Assembly (NCBI GenBank): GCA_027492795.1 | Contig: JAPUEB010000006.1 | Span: 1 to 64,000 of the forward strand | Reading direction: 5' to 3' | Length of the DNA stretch: 64,000 nucleotides | Source: Chryseobacterium sp. | GTDB taxonomy: Bacteria > Bacteroidota > Bacteroidia > Flavobacteriales > Weeksellaceae | Program-made: the position numbers and the translations under genes | Shown: positions 25,001 through 32,538 of the stretch, piece after piece | Layout: each line of letters starts with the position of its first letter | How positions within the stretch are numbered: position 1 is the stretch's first letter | Notes under the pieces: generated by a model | Told to the model about the DNA's origin: nothing | The model's database searches: none | What the model saw: the letters and a program-made list of their open reading frames with translations, nothing else

Positions 25001-25488
25001 ATTTTCAAAGTTTCAGAAGACGAATTTTTCAGTTTAGATTTTTTTACGAAACCATAAATATTGCTAGAATTCCATTCATAACTGAACAATAATCCCAAAT
25101 CGTGATTGATTTCCTCGAAAATCAGTTTGTTGCCGAATTCATTTTTGTAAAGATTTCTTTCAACGTTGAATTTACCTTCAAACCGTTCAGAAAATGGCTC
25201 CCAAATTTCTATTTTTTCATTTTTAAAAACCTGAAAAATAGTTTTGCTGCCTGTAATTTCAGCACTTTCTGTGATTTTATCGTCGGTGTAATAAGGAAAC
25301 AGTGCAAATTCCGAGTTTTTTCTTCCCGCCGATAATCCGCCGTTGCTTGAAACGAACATCCAATGGTTGCTGTCGCTAACGATGGACATAAAAAATGGGC
25401 GCAGTTCATCAACATTAGAAATTTTGAAAAAAGTTTCGTTGTTGATGAGGATGGTTTGTAATTCGGAAGTTTTGTTTGCTATTTCCAT
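22072..25488 (-). CDS. Large beta-1,3-glucan/oligoglucan phosphorylase-like protein (GH94/GH149/GH161 group)
   Basis: An 1138-residue protein without signal peptide. The N-terminal half (about 1-430) is beta-rich, as in glycoside phosphorylases. The (alpha/alpha)6 domain follows, with WSYIGYWGDHQIIYLL around residue 520 holding the probable catalytic Asp. GAQQPGMTGQVKEDILSRFG near residue 1005 is the phosphate-side motif of this clan. Length and the GDHQ motif point to GH149 or GH161 (beta-1,3-oligoglucan phosphorylases) rather than the shorter GH94 cellobiose enzymes, but I cannot separate these by eye. It would release glucose-1-phosphate from imported laminari-oligosaccharides, saving one ATP per glucose. 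Confidence 0.75.
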   Translation of the reverse strand: MEIANKTSELQTILINNETFFKISNVDELRPFFMSIVSDSNHWMFVSSNGGLSAGRKNSEFALFPYYTDDKITESAEITGSKTIFQVFKNEKIEIWEPFSERFEGKFNVERNLYKNEFGNKLIFEEINHDLGLLFSYEWNSSNIYGFVKKSKLKNSSSETLKINILDGLQNILPFGISSDFQTRVSNLGDAYKRSELDQNSGLGIFALSAIIVDKAEPSEALKANTVFSLGLEHPKYLLSSLQLKNFRRGKKVEQETDIKGEKGAYFIVEETQLNTNDEKEWLLVANVNQTQSSVIQLINDIQNDKNLIQKIEKDIELGTENLVKLVASSDGLQFSNDSSRDSRHFSNVMFNIMRGGIFDNNYQIEKWDFENYLLKANKNVAEDSKEILNQLPEVFSVFDIKNLVKNSENSDLIRLFTEYLPLKFSRRHGDPSRPWNKFSINTRSEIDGSKILDYEGNWRDIFQNWEALAHSFPYFMEGMIFKFLNASTFDGYNPYRVTKDGFDWETIEPDDPWSYIGYWGDHQIIYLLKFLEFAKNYQPELLKSLLDKEIFVYANVPYRIKSYEDILKNPKDTIDFDFTLDEKIHKERAKLGADGALLRDENGEIIHVNFIEKLLATVLAKLSNFILEGGIWMNTQRPEWNDANNALVGNGVSMVTLYYLRRFMNFFGEILQDSTLENVKISSELVDFYKTIRNTFLEKQDLLNGKISDEDRKRILDIFGKAANDFRNHVYEQSFWGKKRTSSLEGLKRFADVTLSFIDHSIKANRREDGLYHGYNLMTADENSVKISYLEEMLEGQVAVLSSGFLSSEEALNVLNALKNSSLFREDQYSYVLYPNKNLKGFLDRNTIPKSVWEGKNVFQKIENIKQNLLEKDLHGNYHFNGNFKNANDLEAALDANQQFNSEDKKELLQIFEETFNHKAFTGRSGTFYGYEGLGSIYWHMVSKLLLAVEEVCEKAVSEDVSAEVSGKLLEHFYEINEGIGVHKSPKLYGAFPTDPYSHTPFTKGAQQPGMTGQVKEDILSRFGELGIFVKDGKLHFQPNLLRKEEFLTEEKSVEYFDVNGEKQSQILKENQLFFMVCQVPVIYEIAENFGLEILDDNQNSKTENELVLSQEDSENLFKRNGKIALIKVKIKAEMLK

Positions 25489-25558
25489 TTTATTTCAAAT
25501 TTTGTTGGAATGAATTCCAACCTTAAAATATCGGTCGTTCCTAAGGAACTTTTTTAAT

Positions 25559-25622
25559 AAATTTTGGCTAAAGCCAAATGGATTTATTTTTTTTAAACGG
25601 GCTAAAGCCCGTTCCTATTGAT
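25559..25622. repeat. Paired-hairpin dispersed repeat, copy C
   Basis: TTTGGCTAAAGCCAAA (25563-25578) and ACGGGCTAAAGCCCGT (25597-25612), then TTCCTATTGAT, as in copies A and D. A further hairpin (GTGGAG-ACGCAA / TTGCG-CCTCCAC) lies at 25655-25682. Confidence 0.85.
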
Positions 25623-25715
25623 GTTACAAAAGAATTTTTCAAAATTTTTTTTTTGTGGAGACGCAATAAATTGCGCCTCCACTTGATATGAAAAAAACTT
25701 TATTCCTCTCCCCAA

Positions 25716-25734
25716 CCCTCTCCAAAGGAGAGGG
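25716..25734 (-). terminator. GC-rich hairpin at the end of the GH16 gene
   Basis: CCCTCTCC (25716-25723) pairs with GGAGAGGG (25727-25734), directly beyond the GH16 stop. The T-run on the reverse strand is about 15 bases further on, so efficiency is uncertain. Confidence 0.5.
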
Positions 25735-25736
25735 AG

Positions 25737-26564
25737 TTATTTTGGTTTGTAAACCCTTACGTAATCGATGTACATTTTTTGCGGAAACGGTGTTCCGTCG
25801 GTTGGAAAGCCCACGAAATTTCCGCCAACTGCGACATTTAAAATCACGAAAAACGGATGGTTATACACCCAATCTCCAGGAACATCGGTACGTTTTACAC
25901 GATTGTATAAATAACCATCCACAAAGAAATCGATTTGAGATTCTGTCCATTCTACCGCAAAAACGTGGAAATCGGTATCAAATCTTCCGTTTTGCAAACC
26001 GTAAGCTTTAGTTTTTGCAGCACCTCCAGAATAACCGGGACCGTGAAGCGTTCCGTAAATAATGTTCGGTTGATGACCTTTCAATTCCATAATGTCGATT
26101 TCGCCACATTGCGGCCAACCCACTGCATTTACATTGTCGCCCAACATCCAGAATGCAGGCCAAATTCCAGGACCATAAGGAGTTTTAATTCTCGCCTCGA
26201 TTTTTCCGTAGGCTTGTGAAAATTTTCCCTGCGTTTTTACACGTGCGGAAGTGAAAGAATTTCCGTTCTTGATGGCGGTAATTACCAAATTTCCAGCTCC
26301 GTCTAAAGCAACATTGTTGGTAGAATTGGTGTAAGACTGTAATTCCTGATTTCCCCAACCATCTACTCCGTTTCCGAGGTCGAAATTCCATTTGGAAGCA
26401 TCGGGTAAAGTTCCTGCTGTTCCTGAAAATTCGTCGCTCCAAGTGAGTTCCCAATTTCTTTCAGGAAGCGTTTGCACCGCATCTTCATTACATCCAAAAA
26501 GTGGAAACAATAAGGCAGCACTTGCGAAAACCGTCAGGATTTTATTTTTATTTAAAATATTCAT
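25737..26564 (-). CDS. GH16 endo-beta-1,3-glucanase (laminarinase) lipoprotein
   Basis: A 275-residue enzyme. A signal peptide ends in LFGC (Cys25). The GH16 jelly-roll covers about 38-275. The catalytic motif is Glu155-Ile-Asp157-Ile-Met-Glu160 in CGEIDIMELKG; the extra Met (E-x-D-x-x-E) is the laminarinase/lichenase subgroup form. Substrate-cleft tryptophans are seen in GIWPAFWMLG and ELTWSDEFSG. It would cut beta-1,3-glucan at the cell surface, starting the pathway. It is the last gene of the set led by the glycosidase/beta-barrel gene. Confidence 0.93.
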   Translation of the reverse strand: MNILNKNKILTVFASAALLFPLFGCNEDAVQTLPERNWELTWSDEFSGTAGTLPDASKWNFDLGNGVDGWGNQELQSYTNSTNNVALDGAGNLVITAIKNGNSFTSARVKTQGKFSQAYGKIEARIKTPYGPGIWPAFWMLGDNVNAVGWPQCGEIDIMELKGHQPNIIYGTLHGPGYSGGAAKTKAYGLQNGRFDTDFHVFAVEWTESQIDFFVDGYLYNRVKRTDVPGDWVYNHPFFVILNVAVGGNFVGFPTDGTPFPQKMYIDYVRVYKPK

Positions 26565-26644
26565 ATTGAAGTTTTTAAAAAATTAATTTTTTGTAAAAAT
26601 CAGTTTGTTCAATGTTTAAAAATGAGCAAACCGATTTTCATTTT

Positions 26645-28531
26645 TTAATTATGGAAATAAATATTATCAAAGAAAATATCGCCGTTTCCGTCCACTTTGA
26701 ATTGGATAACGTTGCTCAAATTCACAGGAGCGAAGGCCGATAACGGGATATCTACACTTTTCCAACCGTTTGCGTTTCCACCAATTCCGGAAGGAACAGA
26801 AAGCACATAAGGCGTTTCCACAGGTCCCGGACTGATTAAATAAAACTTCAAGCTTGTGGAGTTTGCGGTGTAATAATCAATGTGGATAAACCCGTAAGAA
26901 GATACATTCAGCGGACTTGCAAACTGAGTTCCCTGATAATTTAATCCTGCATATTTCAAAGTATTATTTCCTGCTATTGAAACTTGAGAAACCTGCGTTG
27001 CTTGTCCCCAACCCGGATTGAAATCTGTTCCCGCGACATTGGTATAAGCATCACTGAAAATAGATTTTACAGTAGAAGCTGCTGCTGTTGGCGTTGGAGC
27101 CGCTGCTGTTGGCGTCGCAGGAATAATACTTCCATCGTTGTAGAAATAGATATTATCTGCATAGAAACTTGGAAGATTGGCTCCTTCAAGAATGATTTGC
27201 CCTAAATGTTTTCTGGCAGTTAAACCAGTCATCGCAGAGAACGGAATATTTAACGAAACCCAATTTTGTCCCTGCAAAGTTGGAGCTGTAAAAGTAGTTA
27301 CGTGATTGCTGTCATCACCGCCTCCATAAGCGCCGTTGTTGCCAAAATCTACCACATTTACTTTGAATTGTGCGCCTGCTTGAAGCGTGTTCGGAACATA
27401 AATATCCAAATGCAAATGCGACATCAAGGAAGCGTCAACAGTTGGTTGTGAAAACTGGATTCCCACAAAATTAAAATTGGTATAATTTAAAACATGATTT
27501 CCATTCACCTGAAAATCTGCGGATTGCGTGGTTTGATAAGGCGCCCAATAACCGTTGTAATATTCTACCGGAACATTGGTATAAGCATCTGAAAATATGG
27601 AGATTACCTTATTTGCAGGTTGTGTCGGAGTTGGAGCCGCCACAAAATTTCCTTGCGAATTAATAATCAAACTTCCAGTTGCTGCATTTCCGCCCAAAGT
27701 TGCGGTAATGGTAGAGGTTCCTGCTGCTACTGTATTTGCTAAACCTGTAGGAGAAACTGTTGCTACAGAAGGATTGGAAGAAGTAAAATTAAAATAATAT
27801 GGCGATGCATTTACCGATTGTTGTGAACCGTTTGGAAGATTGAACGTAGATAAAAGTCCGTCCACTTGGTTGGTAACGCCGATGAAAGAAGTTACGGTTT
27901 TGTTTTGTCCGCTCATAATCGCAGCAGAAGCGTGCGCAATTCCCGGAACATTTTCAAATTTCACTTCATCTACCCAAAATGTGTAGCCGTGACCGTTTTC
28001 TGGACCTTCGGAATAGAAAAACATTCCGCGTTCTGCTTTTAATTTGGATGGATCTGGAATTGGAATATATACTTTTTTCCAGTTGGTATTCACAGCAAGT
28101 CCGGAAATGGAAGCTTGGTATTTGTTTTCGCCCAAATCGTTTCCGAAACCGATGATGTCGATGGAAGCCGGCTGCGTTGCCTTAATCCAAAAAGTTAGTG
28201 CATTATAACCAGACAAATCTCTTCCAACCGATGTGAAAAATGTTCCTCCTGCATACGCTCCCGCAGAACTTCCCGCATCGGGAACTGCAAATTTCATCGA
28301 TTTTGTTCCGGCATATTTCACTTGCGTATCCACATCAAATGCCTGAACATCGGAACCGCCGAAAGCCGCATAATTTAAGCCCGAACTGAAATCATCAATA
28401 AAAACTTCTCCGTTTTTAGAATAGGTAGCCGGCTGCAGCTCATTAATATCTCTTTGACAGCCCAAAACCAACAGCAAAGACGCTGCTAAAAAGGTTTTGA
28501 GGATTTTGGTATTAAAAATATATTTGTTCAT
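26645..28531 (-). CDS. Surface glycan-binding-like lipoprotein with repeated modules
   Basis: A 628-residue protein. Lipobox LVLGC (Cys25) is followed by QRDINELQ. Residues about 40-195 look like a carbohydrate-binding beta-sandwich (VFIDDFSSGLNYAAFGG ... YTFWVDEVKFEN). A bacterial Ig-like domain (Big_2 type, SNPSVATVSPTGLANTVAAG) covers about 210-290. Two further modules at about 300-470 and 480-628 end in FYADNIYFYN and FFDNIYFHN and match those of the T9SS protein at 14604-16178. No glycosidase active site is visible. It probably acts as a surface glycan-binding protein next to the GH16 enzyme. Confidence 0.8.
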   Translation of the reverse strand: MNKYIFNTKILKTFLAASLLLVLGCQRDINELQPATYSKNGEVFIDDFSSGLNYAAFGGSDVQAFDVDTQVKYAGTKSMKFAVPDAGSSAGAYAGGTFFTSVGRDLSGYNALTFWIKATQPASIDIIGFGNDLGENKYQASISGLAVNTNWKKVYIPIPDPSKLKAERGMFFYSEGPENGHGYTFWVDEVKFENVPGIAHASAAIMSGQNKTVTSFIGVTNQVDGLLSTFNLPNGSQQSVNASPYYFNFTSSNPSVATVSPTGLANTVAAGTSTITATLGGNAATGSLIINSQGNFVAAPTPTQPANKVISIFSDAYTNVPVEYYNGYWAPYQTTQSADFQVNGNHVLNYTNFNFVGIQFSQPTVDASLMSHLHLDIYVPNTLQAGAQFKVNVVDFGNNGAYGGGDDSNHVTTFTAPTLQGQNWVSLNIPFSAMTGLTARKHLGQIILEGANLPSFYADNIYFYNDGSIIPATPTAAAPTPTAAASTVKSIFSDAYTNVAGTDFNPGWGQATQVSQVSIAGNNTLKYAGLNYQGTQFASPLNVSSYGFIHIDYYTANSTSLKFYLISPGPVETPYVLSVPSGIGGNANGWKSVDIPLSAFAPVNLSNVIQFKVDGNGDIFFDNIYFHN

Positions 28532-28539
28532 TGTGTTTG

Positions 28540-31500
28540 TTATTTGCCAATGTTAATTTGAATGTAAGTTCTGATTTCCCACTCGTTTCCATCTGGAAAT
28601 CCGATTGCAGTTGGATCCGGAACAAAATTTCCGTTTGCATCCACTTTTAAAGTTGGACTATAACGAGGAGAATATTGATTTAAGGTTCTGTAAGTTCCGC
28701 GAACGCCAATTCTGGTTCCAGGGAGAATCCACCAATCCGGTTTTCCGATTTCTGTGGAAAGATCTGCCATCATTTGCATTGGGAAAGTCAAATTGTAATC
28801 TCTGTGATAATCGTATGGTCCCCAATCGTTGAATTTGATGGCGGAAATGAGTTTCACGTGTTTGTAAATCGTTCTCAAATCAATTCCGAAACGCTCGATT
28901 TTTCTGGTATCGCTTCCGTTTGCTTGTCCGGTTCCGCCGTAAATATTGGCAATCACGCCCCAATTTGAATTAATTTTTGAAACAATTCTCGCGTTGGCTT
29001 CCCACAAATCTGTTGCAGGAGCGGCACCCGGAAATGCGAACATCGTTCTTCCGTTCGGTAAAAATCCAATGGCTGCGTCTTGAGTTGTTGGTAAATGTCT
29101 GTAAACAAAACCTGTGGAGAATGCCAATTTTGCATCTTCGGTTCTATCGGAATCCCAAGCGTACATCCAAGTTGCAGGAGTTGGGTCGTAAGTGAAGAGG
29201 ATTTCTCCGGCAGTTTGTTCGCGGTTTGCACGCACGATGAAAGGGTCTTCCAAAATATTTCTTGGTCTTCCCGGAGCAGGTGCGCCAAAAGGAATAGGAC
29301 CTTCAATTGGTTTTTGCCACAAGAAATTTGGGGCAATTTGGAAATTTCCGATGTTGTAGGTAAATCCTGATAAAATATTGTATTGGTTTCCGCTTCCGCT
29401 GTCTTTCAATCTCCATCCAGTGAAGGTTTGCGTTTGGTCGTAACCACCGTTTGCAACCAATCCCATTGCTGCACCTTGAGCATACCAATTGAAATTTCCG
29501 CCGTTGTAGGTGAATTTTACTTTTCCACCCCAATTGTCTTTATCTTTGATTTGGTCTTGATACACATTCCCATCTCTATACAATTGGAATGTTCTTCCGT
29601 TCAAAGGTTGTCCTGCCCAAATTCCGCCTAAATCTACCCAAAAATCTCCAAATTTTCTTTGAATTGCCAAAGTTGCCCTTCTCGTTTTCGGTTGAGGAAT
29701 GGCGAATGAAGATTCGGAGCCGGCTCTTTGGTCGATATCTTCGTGAAAAATTCCGGTAAGGTTCACTTTTCCGATATTTTTAGAATATTTTACTAAAAAC
29801 GCTGGGTTTGCTCCCCACCAAAGTTCGGGACCGAAAGCGACTTTCAAACCGTCTAAAGATTTTTTGGCAGCCAACTCGAAACCGAAAGGCGCATTACCGT
29901 TGTATATATCCATTACAGGGCCGTAATTGGCTTCAGGATAAAGTCCGAAGAAATCGCCTTCATATTGCCAATGATAATGTCCGGTTCTGTAAAAACCTTT
30001 CAAATCGAAAAACTTATTGTTCCAATGGTAACTTGCGTTATACAACTGAACGCGATTTCCGGAAATAAGCTCTGTTGTTCCGTCCGGAGTTACTACTTGT
30101 ACTTTTCTGCCGCGGTTTTCATAGAAAATTTCATCAATTGGATTGGTGGCTACATTTCCTAAAATATTGAAATTCACATTCGCCTTCATATTGGCAGAAG
30201 GATTTGCTTCTACGCCTACATAAACGGATTCCATGTGGTCGAAACCTAAACGGTCGGGATATTTTGTAGAATTTGCGGCTTTTTCTTTTGGTGTCGTAAT
30301 TAGACTTCCGCCGGTGTTGTAAGTGGATAAATCTACACGAACGTTGGAAAGTTTCAACAAATTGCTTGAACTTCCCTGCAATGCAGCTTTGTCGCCTCTT
30401 GCGCGAAGATTGGCGTCGGAAATCTCAACTCCATCAAAATAATTTTTTACAGATTCTGCGGTTTTATTTGCTGCACCGTCAAAAGGATTGAACTGGTGCA
30501 CATTTTTCAAAACATAATACGCAGCACGAGGATAAAGTTGGTAATGACCGGCTTCGTCAGTTGGCCCTTTTGCGGCGATTCCGAACCATTCCTCGTTCAT
30601 GTTGTTCTCGCCTTTTTTATAATCTTTGATGTAGCCGCCATTGCTCCAAGAAGCATTGTTGTTTTGCACATCCAAATCTTCGGTTTGTTTGTATTTCCAC
30701 CATCCATCGCTGAATTGGAAGGTAAAACCACCAATAGAATTTCCAGCTTTTCCTAAACCAGCAGCATTTTCATAGATTTCCTGCCAATTTCCCAAAAGAT
30801 AATAGGATTGCGCTTCTTGGTCTTCCTGATTGCTCAAGGCATTGAACGCATCTGCACCAAACTCGGTGAACATCACCGGTTTTCCATACTCATTTTTCAC
30901 CCTTTGGAAAACATCGCCAAAAGAAACACCGCGATAAACATTCGCCCCGAAAATATCAACATCTGGACATTCCTTCGCAATAATATCTAAAAACAGCAAA
31001 TCGCCGTTACACATTGCAACAGGATGAGATTGATCAAGCTCCTTCATCGCAACAGCCGCTTCATTGAACAACTGATACATCGGAACTGCTTTTTGGGTAG
31101 ATTTTCTTTCTGCAACAGGAATGTTTTCGGTTTCTGCTCCTTCCCAGAACAATCCGTAATTATTCTCGTTTCCAAGAAGATACATCAAAAGTCCCGGTGT
31201 ATTTTTATACTGTTGAACCAAATCTTTAACTTCTTTCAATAAGCACTCCCGAGTTAAAGGATTGGCATAATCTGTATTTGCGACCCATTTTCCGTTTAAA
31301 GTAAGTCCGTATCTTCCGAAAGAGTGGTTCAGCATCGTATAAATGCCGTAATTTTCATAGATGTAGGTAATCCATTTTTTCGGAATTCCGCTGTAAACAC
31401 GAATGGCATTGACATTCATATTTTTCAAAAGCCCCATTTCTCTGTCGAGTGCGGCTTTGATAAAATCGTCATTCTGTGTCCAAAGCGAATAACTGTAATT

Positions 31501-31668
31501 GGTCCCGATCGGGAAATAATCCCAGTTCATCCCATTAATCATCATCGGCTTACCGTTGACTTCCAACTTCTGCCCATCATTATTGCTCACCACTTTCACC
31601 GTCTGAGACTGTGCAAAAGCGACTTGAGTAACAATGAACATCAATAAAAGTAAAATTGACTTTTTCAT
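28540..31668 (-). CDS. Glycosidase TIM barrel fused to an outer-membrane beta-barrel-like domain
   Basis: A 1042-residue protein. Signal peptide 1-19. Residues about 36-410 form a GH2/GH5-like TIM barrel: INGMNWDYFP, LKNMNVNAIRVYS, acid/base Glu168 in LLGNENNYG and nucleophile Glu269 in VMFTEFGADA. From about 430 to the end the sequence is unlike a glycosidase; it shows alternating aromatic/hydrophobic strands with Gly, Asn and Pro turns (FFDLKGFYRTGHYHWQYEGDF, NFQIAPNFLWQK, EIRTYIQINIGK), as in porin-like barrels. This suggests an enzyme tethered to, or feeding, its own outer-membrane channel. The gene leads the SGBP-GH16 set. Catalysis is well supported; the barrel is inferred from pattern only. 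Confidence 0.78.
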   Translation of the reverse strand: MKKSILLLLMFIVTQVAFAQSQTVKVVSNNDGQKLEVNGKPMMINGMNWDYFPIGTNYSYSLWTQNDDFIKAALDREMGLLKNMNVNAIRVYSGIPKKWITYIYENYGIYTMLNHSFGRYGLTLNGKWVANTDYANPLTRECLLKEVKDLVQQYKNTPGLLMYLLGNENNYGLFWEGAETENIPVAERKSTQKAVPMYQLFNEAAVAMKELDQSHPVAMCNGDLLFLDIIAKECPDVDIFGANVYRGVSFGDVFQRVKNEYGKPVMFTEFGADAFNALSNQEDQEAQSYYLLGNWQEIYENAAGLGKAGNSIGGFTFQFSDGWWKYKQTEDLDVQNNNASWSNGGYIKDYKKGENNMNEEWFGIAAKGPTDEAGHYQLYPRAAYYVLKNVHQFNPFDGAANKTAESVKNYFDGVEISDANLRARGDKAALQGSSSNLLKLSNVRVDLSTYNTGGSLITTPKEKAANSTKYPDRLGFDHMESVYVGVEANPSANMKANVNFNILGNVATNPIDEIFYENRGRKVQVVTPDGTTELISGNRVQLYNASYHWNNKFFDLKGFYRTGHYHWQYEGDFFGLYPEANYGPVMDIYNGNAPFGFELAAKKSLDGLKVAFGPELWWGANPAFLVKYSKNIGKVNLTGIFHEDIDQRAGSESSFAIPQPKTRRATLAIQRKFGDFWVDLGGIWAGQPLNGRTFQLYRDGNVYQDQIKDKDNWGGKVKFTYNGGNFNWYAQGAAMGLVANGGYDQTQTFTGWRLKDSGSGNQYNILSGFTYNIGNFQIAPNFLWQKPIEGPIPFGAPAPGRPRNILEDPFIVRANREQTAGEILFTYDPTPATWMYAWDSDRTEDAKLAFSTGFVYRHLPTTQDAAIGFLPNGRTMFAFPGAAPATDLWEANARIVSKINSNWGVIANIYGGTGQANGSDTRKIERFGIDLRTIYKHVKLISAIKFNDWGPYDYHRDYNLTFPMQMMADLSTEIGKPDWWILPGTRIGVRGTYRTLNQYSPRYSPTLKVDANGNFVPDPTAIGFPDGNEWEIRTYIQINIGK

Positions 31669-31689
31669 TTATCGTTTTTTAATATTTTT

Positions 31690-31732
31690 CAAAAAAAGAA
31701 AGCACCCAAAATTTTACACTTTTTGGATGCTT
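31690..31732 (-). promoter_or_regulatory. Terminator-like hairpin in the leader of the glycosidase/barrel operon
   Basis: AAGCACCCAAAA (31700-31711) pairs with TTTTTGGATGCTT (31720-31732), with one mismatch. On the reverse strand it is followed by TTTCTTTTTTT and lies about 30 bp before the ATG at 31668. The neighbouring upstream gene points away, so this is a leader hairpin rather than the end of another gene. Confidence 0.6.
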
Positions 31733-31770
31733 AAATTTAGTAAGGAAAAAAACACACTATTAATAAATGG

Positions 31771-31789
31771 GTATATACAATTGATATAC
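31771..31789. promoter_or_regulatory. Near-palindrome GTATATACAATTGATATAC, candidate operator
   Basis: GTATAT and ATATAC flank a CAATTG centre, with one extra A on one side. It lies between aroQ and the glycosidase/barrel gene, upstream of the leader hairpin, a fitting place for a regulator site. Confidence 0.35.
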
Positions 31790-32012
31790 AGATAGTAAAT
31801 TTTATTTAATCAATTGAACATCAATTTATTACAATTTCTTGAAATTATTTTGGTTTTTTGTTTCATCTCGTTCAATTTTTGAATTCTGCTACTTCAATTG
31901 GCTTTAAAAAATTTGAATTTTTACGATGGAATATTGATTTCGACAGTATAGTTCATCAATTCATCAAATATTTTTTTACACAAAAATTTTTCCAGTTTAG
32001 TTATTTTATGTT

Positions 32013-32020
32013 TACATTTG
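32013..32020 (+). promoter_or_regulatory. -7 promoter box of aroQ
   Basis: TACATTTG matches TAnnTTTG, 23 bp before the aroQ ATG at 32044. Confidence 0.55.
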
Positions 32021-32043
32021 AGCAGCAAATTTTCAAAAAAATT

Positions 32044-32481
32044 ATGAAAATCCTCATCCTGAACGGCCCCAATCTCAACCTCCTCGGAACTCGCGAACCT
32101 GAAATCTACGGAACTACTTCCATGGAAGATTATTTAGAAAAATTAAAAAGCGAATTTCCGCAACACGATATTCTTTATTACCAATCAAATGTAGAAGGAG
32201 AAATCATCAACAAAATTCAGGAGGATGATTTTGATGCATTAATAATTAATCCTGCAGCTTTTACCCATTATTCTTACGCTATTGCAGATTGCCTGAAAAA
32301 TGTTCATAAATCCAAAATTGAAGTACACATCAGCAATATTTATCAACGGGAAGAATTTCGCCAAAAATCGTTTACTGCACCCTATTGTAACGGTGTTATC
32401 TCTGGTTTTGGGATGAAAGGTTATCGACTTGCGGTTTTGAGTATTGCAGATTCCTATAACATTAAAAAAACACTTCAGTAA
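32044..32481 (+). CDS. aroQ: 3-dehydroquinate dehydratase, type II
   Basis: A 145-residue cytoplasmic enzyme of the shikimate pathway that converts 3-dehydroquinate to 3-dehydroshikimate. The start at 32044 gives the standard N-terminus MKILILNGPNLNLLGTREP and the normal family length; an in-frame upstream extension crosses the promoter box and is rejected. Active-site residues seen: Arg17 and Tyr22 in the mobile loop (GTREPEIYG), the NPAAFTHYSYAIAD motif, and the histidine in EVHISNIYQREEFR. It is a single-gene unit with its own promoter and terminator, divergent from the glucan locus. Confidence 0.95.
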   Translation: MKILILNGPNLNLLGTREPEIYGTTSMEDYLEKLKSEFPQHDILYYQSNVEGEIINKIQEDDFDALIINPAAFTHYSYAIADCLKNVHKSKIEVHISNIYQREEFRQKSFTAPYCNGVISGFGMKGYRLAVLSIADSYNIKKTLQ

Positions 32482-32485
32482 ATTA

Positions 32486-32518
32486 TAAAAAATCCCCAAC
32501 AAATTGTCGGGGATTTCC
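32486..32518. terminator. Bidirectional terminator between aroQ and pckA
   Basis: AATCCCC (32491-32497) pairs with GGGGATT (32509-32515), with an A-run before and T-rich sequence after. It serves both convergent genes. Confidence 0.8.
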
Positions 32519-32538
32519 AATTGATAAGTTTCTAAGAA

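Noticed and set aside
31858-32043. Upstream extension of aroQ
   Set aside because: It would cross the -7 box, and the ATG at 32044 gives the normal family N-terminus.
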